64,000 bases of DNA from Stieleria sedimenti (lineage in GTDB: Bacteria > Planctomycetota > Planctomycetia > Pirellulales > Pirellulaceae): the NCBI RefSeq assembly GCF_025060895.1, contig NZ_JANZKV010000034.1:28128-92127 (forward strand), given 5' to 3'. Positions within the stretch are counted from its first letter, which is position 1. The number at the start of each line of letters is the position of its first letter. Below, in pieces: positions 1-7,991 of the stretch. Under the pieces are notes generated by a model. The model was not told the origin of the DNA. It did no database searches and was given only the letters and a program-made list of their open reading frames with translations. A program made the translations under genes and the position numbers.

Positions 1-271
1 CTCCTGCCAGGAGGGTGACTCTAAAACTGCACGACCTCCACGCGGGAGGGTGCCGTGAATGACAATTCAATACATGAAAAAACGTTAGAGTCAGGGGATC
101 TGAAGGATTTCCTGGCACGGGATCGCAACGTCGAGTTTCGTCAGTCGGCAGGCTCGGCGCGTGATCACGAATCGATTCGCGGGTTCGCTAAAATAAATTC
201 GGGACGGCCAAAGGGCGCAGCGACAGCGGTTACAATGCGACGTTTTGTAACGTGTCGGTCGCGGATAGATC
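1..271. other. leader region before the first sulfatase
   Basis: No gene is supported here. A TACAAT hexamer at 231-236 lies 35 bases before the sulfatase start and could be a -10 element, but no convincing -35 element sits 17 bases upstream. A GTG-initiated 100-codon reading frame begins at 55 but runs into the sulfatase signal-peptide region in another frame and has no recognisable protein pattern. Confidence 0.4.
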
Positions 272-2440
272 ATGAAAGTCAGCCCGTTTCTTTTCGTCTT
301 GGTCGTCGGTTTGTCGCTTCATCAGCCCTTGCGACCTGTGGGGTTGCTGGCCGATGACGCAACCCGTCGGCCGAACATCGTCTTGATGATGGCCGACGAC
401 ATGGGAATGGGTGACACGAGTGCGTATCAGGATTTCACCGGCAACGGGGATGCCGTCCAAGTTCACACGCCACAAATGGAACGGTTGGCAAGAATGGGGG
501 TGCGGATGACCGATGCCCACACGCCTTCCTCGCGGTGTTCGCCGACGCGGTACGGGTTGCTGACCGGGCGATATCCGTGGCGCAATCGTTTGAAGTATTG
601 GGTGTTGTTCGGCGCCCAAGGTGACCCGATGATCGAAGCGGATCGACCGACGATCGCATCGATGTTGCGCGACCAGGGATACTCGACCGGGCTGGTCGGC
701 AAGTGGCATGTGGGGCTGCGGTATCGACGCAGTGACGGTTCACCAGCCGCCCAATGGAGCGATGCCGATTTGCGTCAGCCCTTGTTTACCACTCCACTGG
801 ACCACGGTTTTGATTTCGCCCGATTCACGTCACGGTCTCATGGAACATCCGGACCCGATGCGGGCGCAAAGAAAGCGAAGAAGCCCAACGGCCCCCGGCA
901 AAGCGTCGGGCCGGGCCACATTCATGGTCGGACCGCGATTGCTGCGACGGCGAACGGAAAACAACTCGCCACCGACGGTCCGGCCGCGTATGTGTTGAGC
1001 GAGTTGGGCAGCCGTCACTCCGATCACGCCATCGAGTTTCTCCAGCGACAGACGCGACCCGGCCGAGGCTCAAGCAAGCCATTCTTTTTGTATTACCCGT
1101 CCAATTCCAATCACGGACCTTACACCCCGGACCAATCGATTGACGGCAAGCCGGTCGCGGGGGCGGCGCGCACGAAGTCGGGCGATCCGATGGACGCGCG
1201 GCACGATTTTATTTACGAGAACGACGTGGCGCTGGGGCGATTGCTCGACTGGTTGGAAAGGACCGACGATCCACGCGACGCCGGCCGCAAGATGATTGAG
1301 ACCACCCTGGTGATCTTTACCAGCGACAACGGCGCGGAAAAGAACAGTGACATTGCGACCGGACCGTTCCGATCGCACAAGGGATCGGTCTATGAAGGCG
1401 GCCACCGCGTCCCCTTCATCGCCGCGTGGGCCGCGGGAGGCATCGGAGACGGTGATGCGACGACGCCCGGCCGAACCTCTGACCAGCCCATCGGGCTCCA
1501 GGATCTGTATGCAACCGTCGCCGAAATCGTCGGTACCGACCTGCCAGACCTGAGACGCGGTGAAAAAGGCGCCGAGGACAGTTTCAGCGTCCTGGCTGCA
1601 CTGCGTGGAGAATCGATCGCCGGCCGCCCGCCGTTGTTCTTCAACGATCACAAGGAAGCCAAGGCAGACCCGGCCGCGGTTGCCATGCGTCTTGATTCGC
1701 CCACGATCGACGGCACAACCTATGACGGGCAATGGAAACTGTTTTTTGATGCCCGTCTGTTGCGAGCCGGGCAAGCGCACCCGTATGAACTGTACAACTT
1801 GGCGGTTGACCAGTGGGAAACCAATGATCGGATCGCTGACCAGACGCTTCAGCCATTGATTCATTCCATGGCAGAGCAAGCGTTATTGCATCGCAACGCC
1901 GGCGGCCATCGCATGGTGCCGATTGCGACCACGAAGCGAACGACGATCGACTTGCACGCCGACGGGGCGGTTGCCAGGCAGGTCGACGGCAAGTCGGTCG
2001 CTGAAACGGTGGTCAACGTCGGAGACGCGCCATTGACGATGGTGATGGAAGCCGTTGTGGGCAAACAAGCGGTCGCGGAGCCGGCGTTCCGCGCGGGTGC
2101 GGTCGGCTTAGGGATCCGCGGCGGCCGTCCGGGCAAAGTCGATCAGCACGAAGCCATCGAAATTCGATTTGATCGGGATGTGATCGTGGAATCCGCCGCG
2201 ATCGTGGCCGGGCAAGACGGTGTCTGCGGCGGGTTCTACCGAGTCGGCGAGGGGGCACCGTTGGCGATCTACTGCGTCGATGCCGACCTGGACGCCAAAG
2301 ACCAGAGTGGTTTGCTGAGCGACATCGGGGTGCTGCAGGCCGGTGCGACGTTGCGATTGGACAGCAGCCCGCACTTCGGCGTCGAAGCCGCCGGCAGCTG
2401 GAGCCTGCAAAACCTGACCCTTCGGTTGATCGAACCGTAG
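272..2440 (+). CDS. secreted sulfatase (formylglycine type) with extra C-terminal domain
   Basis: This is an S1-family sulfatase that should hydrolyse sulfate esters, probably on sulfated algal polysaccharides, outside the cytoplasm. Residues 1-27 form a signal peptide (hydrophobic run after MKV). The metal-binding start NIVLMMADDMG is at 35-45, and the CSPTR motif at 89-93 supplies Cys89, which maturases convert to formylglycine. TSDNG lies further on as a second metal-site motif. The catalytic domain ends near residue 530. About 190 more residues follow that look beta-rich and are not part of the usual fold. The ATG at 272 follows a GGATAG ribosome-binding-like stretch. Exact substrate cannot be read from sequence. 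Confidence 0.93.
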   Translation: MKVSPFLFVLVVGLSLHQPLRPVGLLADDATRRPNIVLMMADDMGMGDTSAYQDFTGNGDAVQVHTPQMERLARMGVRMTDAHTPSSRCSPTRYGLLTGRYPWRNRLKYWVLFGAQGDPMIEADRPTIASMLRDQGYSTGLVGKWHVGLRYRRSDGSPAAQWSDADLRQPLFTTPLDHGFDFARFTSRSHGTSGPDAGAKKAKKPNGPRQSVGPGHIHGRTAIAATANGKQLATDGPAAYVLSELGSRHSDHAIEFLQRQTRPGRGSSKPFFLYYPSNSNHGPYTPDQSIDGKPVAGAARTKSGDPMDARHDFIYENDVALGRLLDWLERTDDPRDAGRKMIETTLVIFTSDNGAEKNSDIATGPFRSHKGSVYEGGHRVPFIAAWAAGGIGDGDATTPGRTSDQPIGLQDLYATVAEIVGTDLPDLRRGEKGAEDSFSVLAALRGESIAGRPPLFFNDHKEAKADPAAVAMRLDSPTIDGTTYDGQWKLFFDARLLRAGQAHPYELYNLAVDQWETNDRIADQTLQPLIHSMAEQALLHRNAGGHRMVPIATTKRTTIDLHADGAVARQVDGKSVAETVVNVGDAPLTMVMEAVVGKQAVAEPAFRAGAVGLGIRGGRPGKVDQHEAIEIRFDRDVIVESAAIVAGQDGVCGGFYRVGEGAPLAIYCVDADLDAKDQSGLLSDIGVLQAGATLRLDSSPHFGVEAAGSWSLQNLTLRLIEP

Positions 2441-2478
2441 GCTTTGGGCGACGTTCGATAGGGCCAAACTGTCTTTCG

Positions 2479-2557
2479 TTAGCGGCAGGGCGCGAGCCCT
2501 CCGGTCTTTCGAGCTGCTTTGCCGCTGCGACCGGACGGCTCGCGGGCTGTCGTTTTA
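2479..2557. repeat. imperfect inverted repeat downstream of sulfatase
   Basis: The left arm at 2479-2506 (TTAGCGGCAGGGCGCGAG and onward) is complementary, with a few mismatches, to the right arm at 2529-2557. Such palindromes built on 'gcgagccctccggt' are of a kind seen between planctomycete genes. The element lies between the converging ends of the sulfatase and the MarR gene and could act as a transcription barrier; that role is inferred. Confidence 0.6.
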
Positions 2558-2580
2558 GTCTGGATCTGCTGAGTCAATGG

Positions 2581-2645
2581 TGAGCCGTTGGCCGTAAGGC
2601 CTCGGGCAACGTCGCTGTGCCCGGCCGCTTACGCGTCGCGGCTCA
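2581..2645. repeat. second imperfect inverted repeat
   Basis: The arm at 2581-2608 (TGAGCCGTTGGCCGTAAGGC and onward) pairs with the arm at 2618-2645, ending GCGGCTCA, with mismatches and a loop of about 9 bases. It follows the 2479-2557 palindrome directly and is probably from the same class of intergenic repeat. Confidence 0.55.
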
Positions 2646-2666
2646 CAAAATCGACAGCCCGCTCGC

Positions 2667-2700
2667 GCCGTTCCGCTAACAAAGCCGTTCCGCTAACAAA
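2667..2700 (+). repeat. 17-bp perfect tandem duplication
   Basis: GCCGTTCCGCTAACAAA occurs at 2667-2683 and again, base for base, at 2684-2700. It contains the CCGCTAAC end that also closes the palindrome arm upstream, so it probably arose by slippage at the edge of the repeat. Confidence 0.8.
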
Positions 2701-2745
2701 AAACATTCGGAGCGAGCGGCGGTCGGTACCTGCCGGGGTCTTGCG

Positions 2746-3291
2746 TCAACAAGACCCGTTCAGGTTGATCGAGGAAGGTGGCGCAGAGGGCGGCAGGGGA
2801 TTGGGCAATTCCTCTTCGTCGCCGGGGATTTCACCAGGGGTCAGGTGGGGCGACGCTTCGAGATGTTCGGCGTCCATCAGGCCGGCGACGCGTTGTAGGG
2901 TCGAAAGAATTTGCAAACGCTCCCACTCTTCCAGCGACGAGAGCGCGTCGCGAAAGCGGTCTTGAAGCAGCGAGGGCGAAGTCTGGAGGACCTGTTCGCC
3001 TTTCCGTGAAATCTCGATCATGACGGAGCGTTTGTCGTTGGCGCTCGGCTTTCGCAGGATCAGCTCTCGCCGTTCCAGTCGCTGCAAGATGCCCGACACC
3101 GTCGCTTGGCTGAGATGCACCGCGCGGGCGATCGCTTTGGGGGAGGCATTGCCGAGACGCTGGGTTTCTTGCAATACGGCCAGCTGTGGGCCTGTGAACC
3201 CGTGGCCGTTGACCAGTTTCCGAGAATGCAGATCGACCGCCCGAATGATCTGCCTGATCGCTGCCACGATCTGGTCCTCATGAGTCAACAA
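2746..3291 (-). CDS. MarR-family regulator of the osmolyte locus
   Basis: The protein has 181 residues with the MarR winged-helix pattern: a dimerisation helix at the N-terminus, a recognition-helix segment SQATVSGILQRLERREL near residues 60-77, and the wing DKRSVMIEIS near 83-93. MarR-type regulators (CosR/EctR) control ectoine and glycine betaine genes in several bacteria. This gene is divergent from the glycine methyltransferase gene with 268 bases between them, so it very likely controls that promoter and its own. The last 35 residues are a proline- and serine-rich tail beyond the usual MarR length. Direct ligand or salt sensing cannot be read from the sequence. Confidence 0.85.
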   Translation of the reverse strand: MLTHEDQIVAAIRQIIRAVDLHSRKLVNGHGFTGPQLAVLQETQRLGNASPKAIARAVHLSQATVSGILQRLERRELILRKPSANDKRSVMIEISRKGEQVLQTSPSLLQDRFRDALSSLEEWERLQILSTLQRVAGLMDAEHLEASPHLTPGEIPGDEEELPNPLPPSAPPSSINLNGSC

Positions 3292-3342
3292 ATGCTTCGG
3301 TCCCCAAGTTGATGAAACAAAACGCGTCTTCCGCCGGCGCTA

Positions 3343-3358
3343 CTCAATTTAGCTCAAT
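3343..3358. promoter_or_regulatory. possible MarR operator
   Basis: CTCAAT occurs twice, at 3343-3348 and 3353-3358, in an AT-rich patch of an otherwise GC-rich intergenic region, about 50 bases upstream of the MarR start. The arrangement (CTCAATTTAGCTCAAT) is the only obvious repeated element between the divergent genes. Assignment as the operator is inference. Confidence 0.3.
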
Positions 3359-3418
3359 CGGCGTTGCGGGGAAATTTAGGGCCGGTTCAGGCGTCCAATT
3401 CGGCGGAAAAACGCGAGG

Positions 3419-3448
3419 TTGACGTCACCGGGCAGCCGTTCATAGACT
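3419..3448 (+). promoter_or_regulatory. possible sigma-70 promoter of the betaine genes
   Basis: TTGACG at 3419-3424 matches five of six -35 bases, and TAGACT at 3443-3448 matches four of six -10 bases with an 18-base spacer. The methyltransferase start codon lies about 110 bases downstream. The match is modest. Confidence 0.33.
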
Positions 3449-3559
3449 CTCGCCGGAGGCAAAACTGCTTTCAACGCAAATCACTTTCTGGTAACCTGGA
3501 TCGCTCGTCCAGAGCGGTCCGTCCGCAAGTTGACGATTTTTTTCCTAAGGCAACGACAC

Positions 3560-4387
3560 ATGGCGCCCGACGAATTCTTGCTCGAATACAAATCCCAAGA
3601 CTACGGATCCGACCCCACGGAGGTTAGGTCAACGGACAACTACACCGATGAATATGTCCGGGGGTTCGTGGAGAAGTGGGATGAGTTGATTGACTGGCAG
3701 CAACGCTGGGAATCGGAGGGGGATTTTTTCATCGAACAGCTCAAGGCCCACGGGGTCAAGCGGGTGTTGGACGTGGCCACCGGGACCGGTTTTCACTCGG
3801 TTCGGCTGCTTGAGGCCGGTTTTGATGTGGTCAGCGTTGACGGCAGCCCCTACATGCTCGCGAGGGCATTTGAAAACGCCCGGCAGAGGGGTCGCGTGCT
3901 GCGGACCGTCCAGGCGGATTGGCGTTGGCTGAATCGGGACGTTTACGGCCGCTTTGACGCCGTGATCTGCCTGGGCAATTCCTTCACGCACCTGTTTGAC
4001 GAGCGGGACCGGCGGAAGGCGTTGGCGGAGTTCTATTCGGCGTTGGTTCACGACGGGGTCTTGATTTTGGACCAGCGAAACTATGACGAAATGCTCGACC
4101 ACGGTTTCAGCTCAAAGCATAAATATTACTACTGTGGCGAAAAAGTCTCGGCGGAGCCGGAGCACGTCGACGAGGGGCTGGCGCGATTTCAGTACTCGTT
4201 CGATGACGGGTCGGTTTATCACCTGAACATGTTTCCGTTGCGCAAGAATTACACGCGTGAGCTGATGCAAGAGGTCGGTTTCCAGAAGGTGGACACGTAC
4301 GGTGATTTCCAGGAGACTTACCACGACCGCGAGCCGGACTTCTTCGTCCATGTTGCGTCGAAGAGATATGAGGGCACGCCACAATGA
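3560..4387 (+). CDS. gsmt: glycine/sarcosine N-methyltransferase
   Basis: This enzyme methylates glycine to sarcosine and on to dimethylglycine with S-adenosylmethionine, the first steps of de novo glycine betaine synthesis in the cytoplasm. SAM motif I is LDVATGTGFHSVRLLEAGFD from residue 70. The stretches QADWRWLNRDV, ICLGNSFTHLF and LILDQRNYD closely follow the GSMT enzymes of halophilic phototrophs as I know them. The ATG at 3560 is preferred to a TTG at 3530 because an AAGG sits 10 bases before it and family members start near this point. The stop overlaps the next gene's start (ATGA at 4384-4387), so the two are translationally coupled. Confidence 0.94.
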   Translation: MAPDEFLLEYKSQDYGSDPTEVRSTDNYTDEYVRGFVEKWDELIDWQQRWESEGDFFIEQLKAHGVKRVLDVATGTGFHSVRLLEAGFDVVSVDGSPYMLARAFENARQRGRVLRTVQADWRWLNRDVYGRFDAVICLGNSFTHLFDERDRRKALAEFYSALVHDGVLILDQRNYDEMLDHGFSSKHKYYYCGEKVSAEPEHVDEGLARFQYSFDDGSVYHLNMFPLRKNYTRELMQEVGFQKVDTYGDFQETYHDREPDFFVHVASKRYEGTPQ

Positions 4388-5220
4388 GCATGAGTTCAGA
4401 GACGGCCACGCAGGTCGCGCGGGAGTATTACAACAGTTCGGATGCGGATCATTTTTACTCCGAGATCTGGGGTGGCGAGGACATTCATATCGGGTTGTAT
4501 GAATCCGACGATGAGCCGATCAAGGATGCCAGCCGGCGGACGGTCGACCATTTGCTCGAGCGGATCGGCGATTTGGACCAGCACTCAACGGTGGTCGACG
4601 TCGGGTCGGGATATGGCGGTGCGGCGCGGCGGATGGTGGAGCGCTTTGGTTGTCGCGTGGTGTGTGTCAACCTGTCGGAGACAGAGAACGCGCGCAATCG
4701 TCGGCTCAATGAGCAGGCCGGTGTGGCCGACCGGATCGATGTCGTCGACGGCAGTTTTGAAGAGCTGCCGTTTGAGGGCGGCAGGTTTGACGCCGCCTGG
4801 TCGCAGGACGCCATCTTGCACGCGGGCAATCGGCCGCGCGTCTTGGGCGAGGTGGATCGGGTCTTGAAGCCCGGCGGACGATTCGTCTTTACCGATCCGA
4901 TGCAGTCGAACGATTGCCCCGACGGTGTGCTAGATCACATTCTGGCGCGGATCCACTTGGCCGACCTCGGTTCGCCAAAGTTCTATCAAGGCGTCGCGCG
5001 AGATTTGGGTTGGAAAGACTTGGGCTTTGAGGAGCTGACCGATCAGCTTGTCAATCACTACTCGCGTGTGCTCAGCGTGACTGAGGATCGTCAGTCGGAC
5101 TTAAGCGGCAAGATTTCCGACGAGTACTTGGAACGCATGAAATCGGGGCTCCGGCACTGGGTCGATGGAGGCCGAAAAGGACACCTGAGCTGGGGCGTGT
5201 TTCTGTTCGGTAAGCCGTAA
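4384..5220 (+). CDS. sdmt: sarcosine/dimethylglycine N-methyltransferase
   Basis: This enzyme completes glycine betaine synthesis by methylating sarcosine and dimethylglycine. It has 278 residues with the family N-terminus (AREYYNSSDADHFYSEIWGG, residues 12-31), SAM motif I VVDVGSGYGGAARR near 70, and the segment WSQDAILHAGNR. The first methyltransferase overlaps it by four bases, so the pair should be made in step. A divergent MarR gene upstream and a BCCT transporter downstream agree with an osmolyte role. A similar fold occurs in other small-molecule methyltransferases, but the pairing and motifs make this call firm. Confidence 0.94.
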   Translation: MSMSSETATQVAREYYNSSDADHFYSEIWGGEDIHIGLYESDDEPIKDASRRTVDHLLERIGDLDQHSTVVDVGSGYGGAARRMVERFGCRVVCVNLSETENARNRRLNEQAGVADRIDVVDGSFEELPFEGGRFDAAWSQDAILHAGNRPRVLGEVDRVLKPGGRFVFTDPMQSNDCPDGVLDHILARIHLADLGSPKFYQGVARDLGWKDLGFEELTDQLVNHYSRVLSVTEDRQSDLSGKISDEYLERMKSGLRHWVDGGRKGHLSWGVFLFGKP

Positions 5221-5235
5221 GCCGGTAAGCAATCA

Positions 5236-5275
5236 GCGGAAAGGAAGTGGGCTCGACCCGAGACCTCTTTTCCGC
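5236..5275. other. stem-loop between betaine synthesis genes and BCCT gene
   Basis: GCGGAAA at 5236-5242 pairs with TTTCCGC at 5269-5275. The inner bases (GGAAG with CTCTT) extend the stem imperfectly around a GGGCTCGACCCGAG core. There is no U-run, so it is at best a weak attenuator or an mRNA stabiliser. Confidence 0.3.
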
Positions 5276-5364
5276 GCTATGCTGAGTTTAGCGGACCACT
5301 GCGGCGACAGGTCACTGCAGTCCCCCAATTTCAGGCACGTTCCATTTCCTTCACCAATTGATTC

Positions 5365-7128
5365 TTGAGCCATACGACCACTTCTCAACGCCCCACCACA
5401 CCCCGTGCCGAGCAGATGCCGCGCGTGGTGATCGGTCCGCACTTTGAGATGCATCCGGTCGTTTTTCTATCAAGTGCTGCGATCGTGTTGGCGGTCGCCT
5501 TGCTGTGTTTCGTGTGGCCTGCCAACGAGTTGCAGGATGCGTTTGTTGCTGTGCGCAAGACGATCGCGGTCCATTTCGGATGGCTCTATGTCGCCTCGAT
5601 GGCGTTCTTTTTTGGCTTTGCGATTTGGCTGGCGCTGGGCAAGTACGGACAGATTCGACTAGGGCGTGATGACGAGTCGCCGGAGTTCCGCCGGGGGTCG
5701 TGGTTCGCCATGTTATTCAGTGCCGGCATGGGCATTGGGTTATTGTTTTTCAGTGTGGCGGAACCGATCATCCATTACGAAACCACGCCGCCGGGTTTTG
5801 CCGATGGACTGGACCAGTCACGACTCTCGATGGCGGTCACCATTTTTCACTGGGGGCTTCACCCCTGGGCGCTCTACTGCGTTGTCGGCCTGGCGCTCGC
5901 CTACAGTGGTTTTCGTCGGGGGTTGCCACTGAGTTTTCGGTCGTTGTTGTACCCGGTCTTCGGCGATCGAGTTTGGGGGCGGCTGGGCGATCTGATCGAC
6001 ATCCTGGCGATCGTTTCGACGTTGACCGGTGTGGCCACGTCATTGGGGATCGGAGCCCAGCAGGTCAACGCCGGGCTGTCGCACCTGTTCGGGATCGGTT
6101 CGGGCATCGGTGTGCAGATGACATTGATCGCCGGGATCACCGCGATGGCAACCGCGTCGGTGGTCGTCGGATTGCACGGCGGGATTCGGCGTTTGAGCGA
6201 GTTGAACCTGGTGCTCGCGGCGACGTTGATGACGATGGTGGTGTTGGGCGTCGGCGTGTTCACGTACCTGGGTGCCGCGATCGAAAACACCGGCGCCTAC
6301 CTGCAAACGCTGCCTTTTAATTCGTTGAGAACCGGGGCGTTCAACGAGCAGTCACAAACGTGGGTCAACGGCTGGACCGTGTTCTACTGGGCGTGGTGGA
6401 TTTCATGGTCGCCGTTTGTCGGGATGTTCATCGCCCGCATTTCCCGCGGGCGGACGATCAAGGAGTTCGTGATCGGCGTGTTGCTGGTTCCCACCGCGGT
6501 GGGCATTGCCTGGCTGACCGCGTTCGGCACGACGACGCTGCGTCAATACACCGACCATGTGGAACGCTTGTCGAGCGATGCGGACTATGATCCCGGCCGC
6601 GAGCTGCCGAAGTACTGGGTCGGTGAAGTCGGCCCGACGGGCAAATGGGCTCGGCTCGCGTCGGGCGAGTTCAAGCGTGAGCAGCAACCCTTGACGGCGG
6701 TTGAATACTACCAAGCAGCAATCGTTACTCCGGACGGGCGGTCGAAGGTCGATACGTTGCCGACAGTTTTGTTTGTCATGCTGGAGGGATTGTTTCCCTT
6801 CGTTGTGATTCAAACGGTCGCGATCGGCATCGCCACGCTCTGCATCGTTCTCTTCTTCGTCACCTCGTCGGATTCTGCGTCGATGGTGATCGATATCATC
6901 GCGTCGGGCGGGTCTCGAAATCCACCCGTCGGAACGCGACTGTTCTGGGCGATCAGTGAAGGGCTGGTCGCCGCTGCACTGCTTTATGGCGGAGGCCTGG
7001 ACGCATTGCAGGCCGCATCGATTGCGGCCGCACTTCCCTTGACGTTTGTCTTGTTGCTGGCCTGTTATGGGTTAGTGACTTCGCTTCACAGAGATTCTCG
7101 AATCTCTTCCTCACCACTTTCCTCCTAG
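5365..7128 (+). CDS. BCCT-family glycine betaine/choline transporter
   Basis: This is an inner-membrane secondary transporter of the betaine/carnitine/choline family with about twelve hydrophobic segments. The glycine stretch GMGIGLLFFSVAEP (near residues 120-133) and the signature WTVFYWAWWISWSPFVGMF (near 338-356) identify the family. A soluble loop of about 65 residues (GTTTLRQYTDH to KVDTLPTV) is longer than usual. The C-terminal tail is short, unlike the long osmosensing tail of BetP. A TTG at 5365 opens the frame; an ATG at 5416 is a good alternative and would remove 17 residues. Its place after the betaine synthesis genes suggests salvage or uptake of betaine. Sodium or proton coupling is not settled. 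Confidence 0.9.
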   Translation: MSHTTTSQRPTTPRAEQMPRVVIGPHFEMHPVVFLSSAAIVLAVALLCFVWPANELQDAFVAVRKTIAVHFGWLYVASMAFFFGFAIWLALGKYGQIRLGRDDESPEFRRGSWFAMLFSAGMGIGLLFFSVAEPIIHYETTPPGFADGLDQSRLSMAVTIFHWGLHPWALYCVVGLALAYSGFRRGLPLSFRSLLYPVFGDRVWGRLGDLIDILAIVSTLTGVATSLGIGAQQVNAGLSHLFGIGSGIGVQMTLIAGITAMATASVVVGLHGGIRRLSELNLVLAATLMTMVVLGVGVFTYLGAAIENTGAYLQTLPFNSLRTGAFNEQSQTWVNGWTVFYWAWWISWSPFVGMFIARISRGRTIKEFVIGVLLVPTAVGIAWLTAFGTTTLRQYTDHVERLSSDADYDPGRELPKYWVGEVGPTGKWARLASGEFKREQQPLTAVEYYQAAIVTPDGRSKVDTLPTVLFVMLEGLFPFVVIQTVAIGIATLCIVLFFVTSSDSASMVIDIIASGGSRNPPVGTRLFWAISEGLVAAALLYGGGLDALQAASIAAALPLTFVLLLACYGLVTSLHRDSRISSSPLSS

Positions 7129-7134
7129 GGAGAC

Positions 7135-7365
7135 ATGACGATGGAATGGTCAGATTCACTACACAAAACTTACGAAGTCAAGCAGATCGACGGCGACGGC
7201 ACCGTGCTGGAGTCGTTTCCGGTGGATGCCAAAAGCGGCGAAGCGGCCGCGAAGCAGCTGGAAAATGTCGCCGACGGGACGGAGAAAATCGCCGTCTGCT
7301 TGGACGGCGACCCCATCAACGAGATGGGTGTCGACTATTGGCTTAAACGCATGCGACGCCGCTAG
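7135..7365 (+). CDS. 76-aa soluble protein of unknown function
   Basis: The gene begins 6 bases after the BCCT stop, with AGGGAG just upstream, and an alternative ATG lies two codons later (7141). The protein is acidic in the middle and ends in a basic WLKRMRRR tail. It has no membrane segment or cysteine pair; residues 8-45 could form a small alpha/beta fold (TYEVKQIDGDGTVLESFPV, then a helix rich in alanine). I do not recognise a family. Tight spacing to its neighbours suggests it is expressed with the transporters, perhaps as a modulator. Confidence 0.65.
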   Translation: MTMEWSDSLHKTYEVKQIDGDGTVLESFPVDAKSGEAAAKQLENVADGTEKIAVCLDGDPINEMGVDYWLKRMRRR

Positions 7366-7382
7366 ACGAGAAATCCGATTCG

Positions 7383-7991
7383 ATGTGGATGTTAGGTCAA
7401 TTCAACACTCGCCGAACTCGCCGAACTCGCCGAACGCGCCGCGGTGATCGGGCACTCACCTGCCCGCTGCTGCGTCGCGCGGTCGCGGCGGCGGTGTTGC
7501 TGATCGGATCTTCGATGATGGTTTGGGGCTCGGTTGCGATGGCGGCCGAGCCCGAGTCGGAGTCGCCGCCCGCGTTGGCGTTTGTCGAAACCCAGTTGGG
7601 CGTCTCGCGCGAAGGCTACTTCACGCTGGAGTGGTCGGCGGTGGAAGGGGCGGCGTTGTACCGCGTCCGCGACCGTGCCGATCAGATCGCGTATCAGGGC
7701 GTGGCGACCAAATCGTTTCAGTCCGGGTTGAGCGACGGGGTCTACCGTTTTTACGTCGAGGCGATCGGCGATGACGGAGAAATCCTTGCGACGTCCGCGG
7801 AGGCCGTGGCAACGGTCGAACATTGGCGGCTGGCTCCCTCCCTGGCCCTCTTTGCAATCGGAGCAATCGTTGTTGGCGGAATCGGCTTTGTGATCCTGCG
7901 AGGCCGTTGGATCGAAAAACAGATCGCAACCGGCGGCGACGATCGCACGTCGATGTTGCAAACCGAGGTCGAGTCGGGTGGGGAATCATGA
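7383..7991 (+). CDS. membrane-anchored fibronectin III-like protein coupled to the symporter
   Basis: The protein has 202 residues. An arginine/threonine-rich N-terminus precedes a hydrophobic export segment (about 31-54, ending near AMAAEPE). Next is one beta-sandwich of about 90 residues whose pattern (FTLEWSAVEGAALYRVR, then DGVYRFYVEAIGDDGE) resembles fibronectin type III. A second membrane helix (LAPSLALFAIGAIVVGGIGF) and a short basic cytoplasmic tail follow. The stop overlaps the symporter start by ATGA at 7988-7991, so the two are translationally coupled. I infer an extracytoplasmic accessory domain held next to the transporter. No catalytic motif is visible. Confidence 0.72.
   Translation: MWMLGQFNTRRTRRTRRTRRGDRALTCPLLRRAVAAAVLLIGSSMMVWGSVAMAAEPESESPPALAFVETQLGVSREGYFTLEWSAVEGAALYRVRDRADQIAYQGVATKSFQSGLSDGVYRFYVEAIGDDGEILATSAEAVATVEHWRLAPSLALFAIGAIVVGGIGFVILRGRWIEKQIATGGDDRTSMLQTEVESGGES
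7407..7433 (+). repeat. 9-bp in-frame tandem repeat
   Basis: ACTCGCCGA occurs three times in a row (7407-7415, 7416-7424, 7425-7433), with a degenerate fourth copy after it. It encodes the repeated Thr-Arg-Arg at the protein's N-terminus. It could vary in copy number by slippage without shifting the frame. Confidence 0.75.

Noticed and set aside
117-132. TGGCACGGGATCGCAA as a sigma-54 promoter
   Set aside because: The GG and GC doublets are nine bases apart, not ten, and sigma-54 spacing is strict.
55-357. 100-codon GTG-initiated frame at the window start
   Set aside because: It overlaps the signal-peptide region of the sulfatase in another frame and turns into an Arg/Ser-rich chance sequence; no protein pattern is visible.
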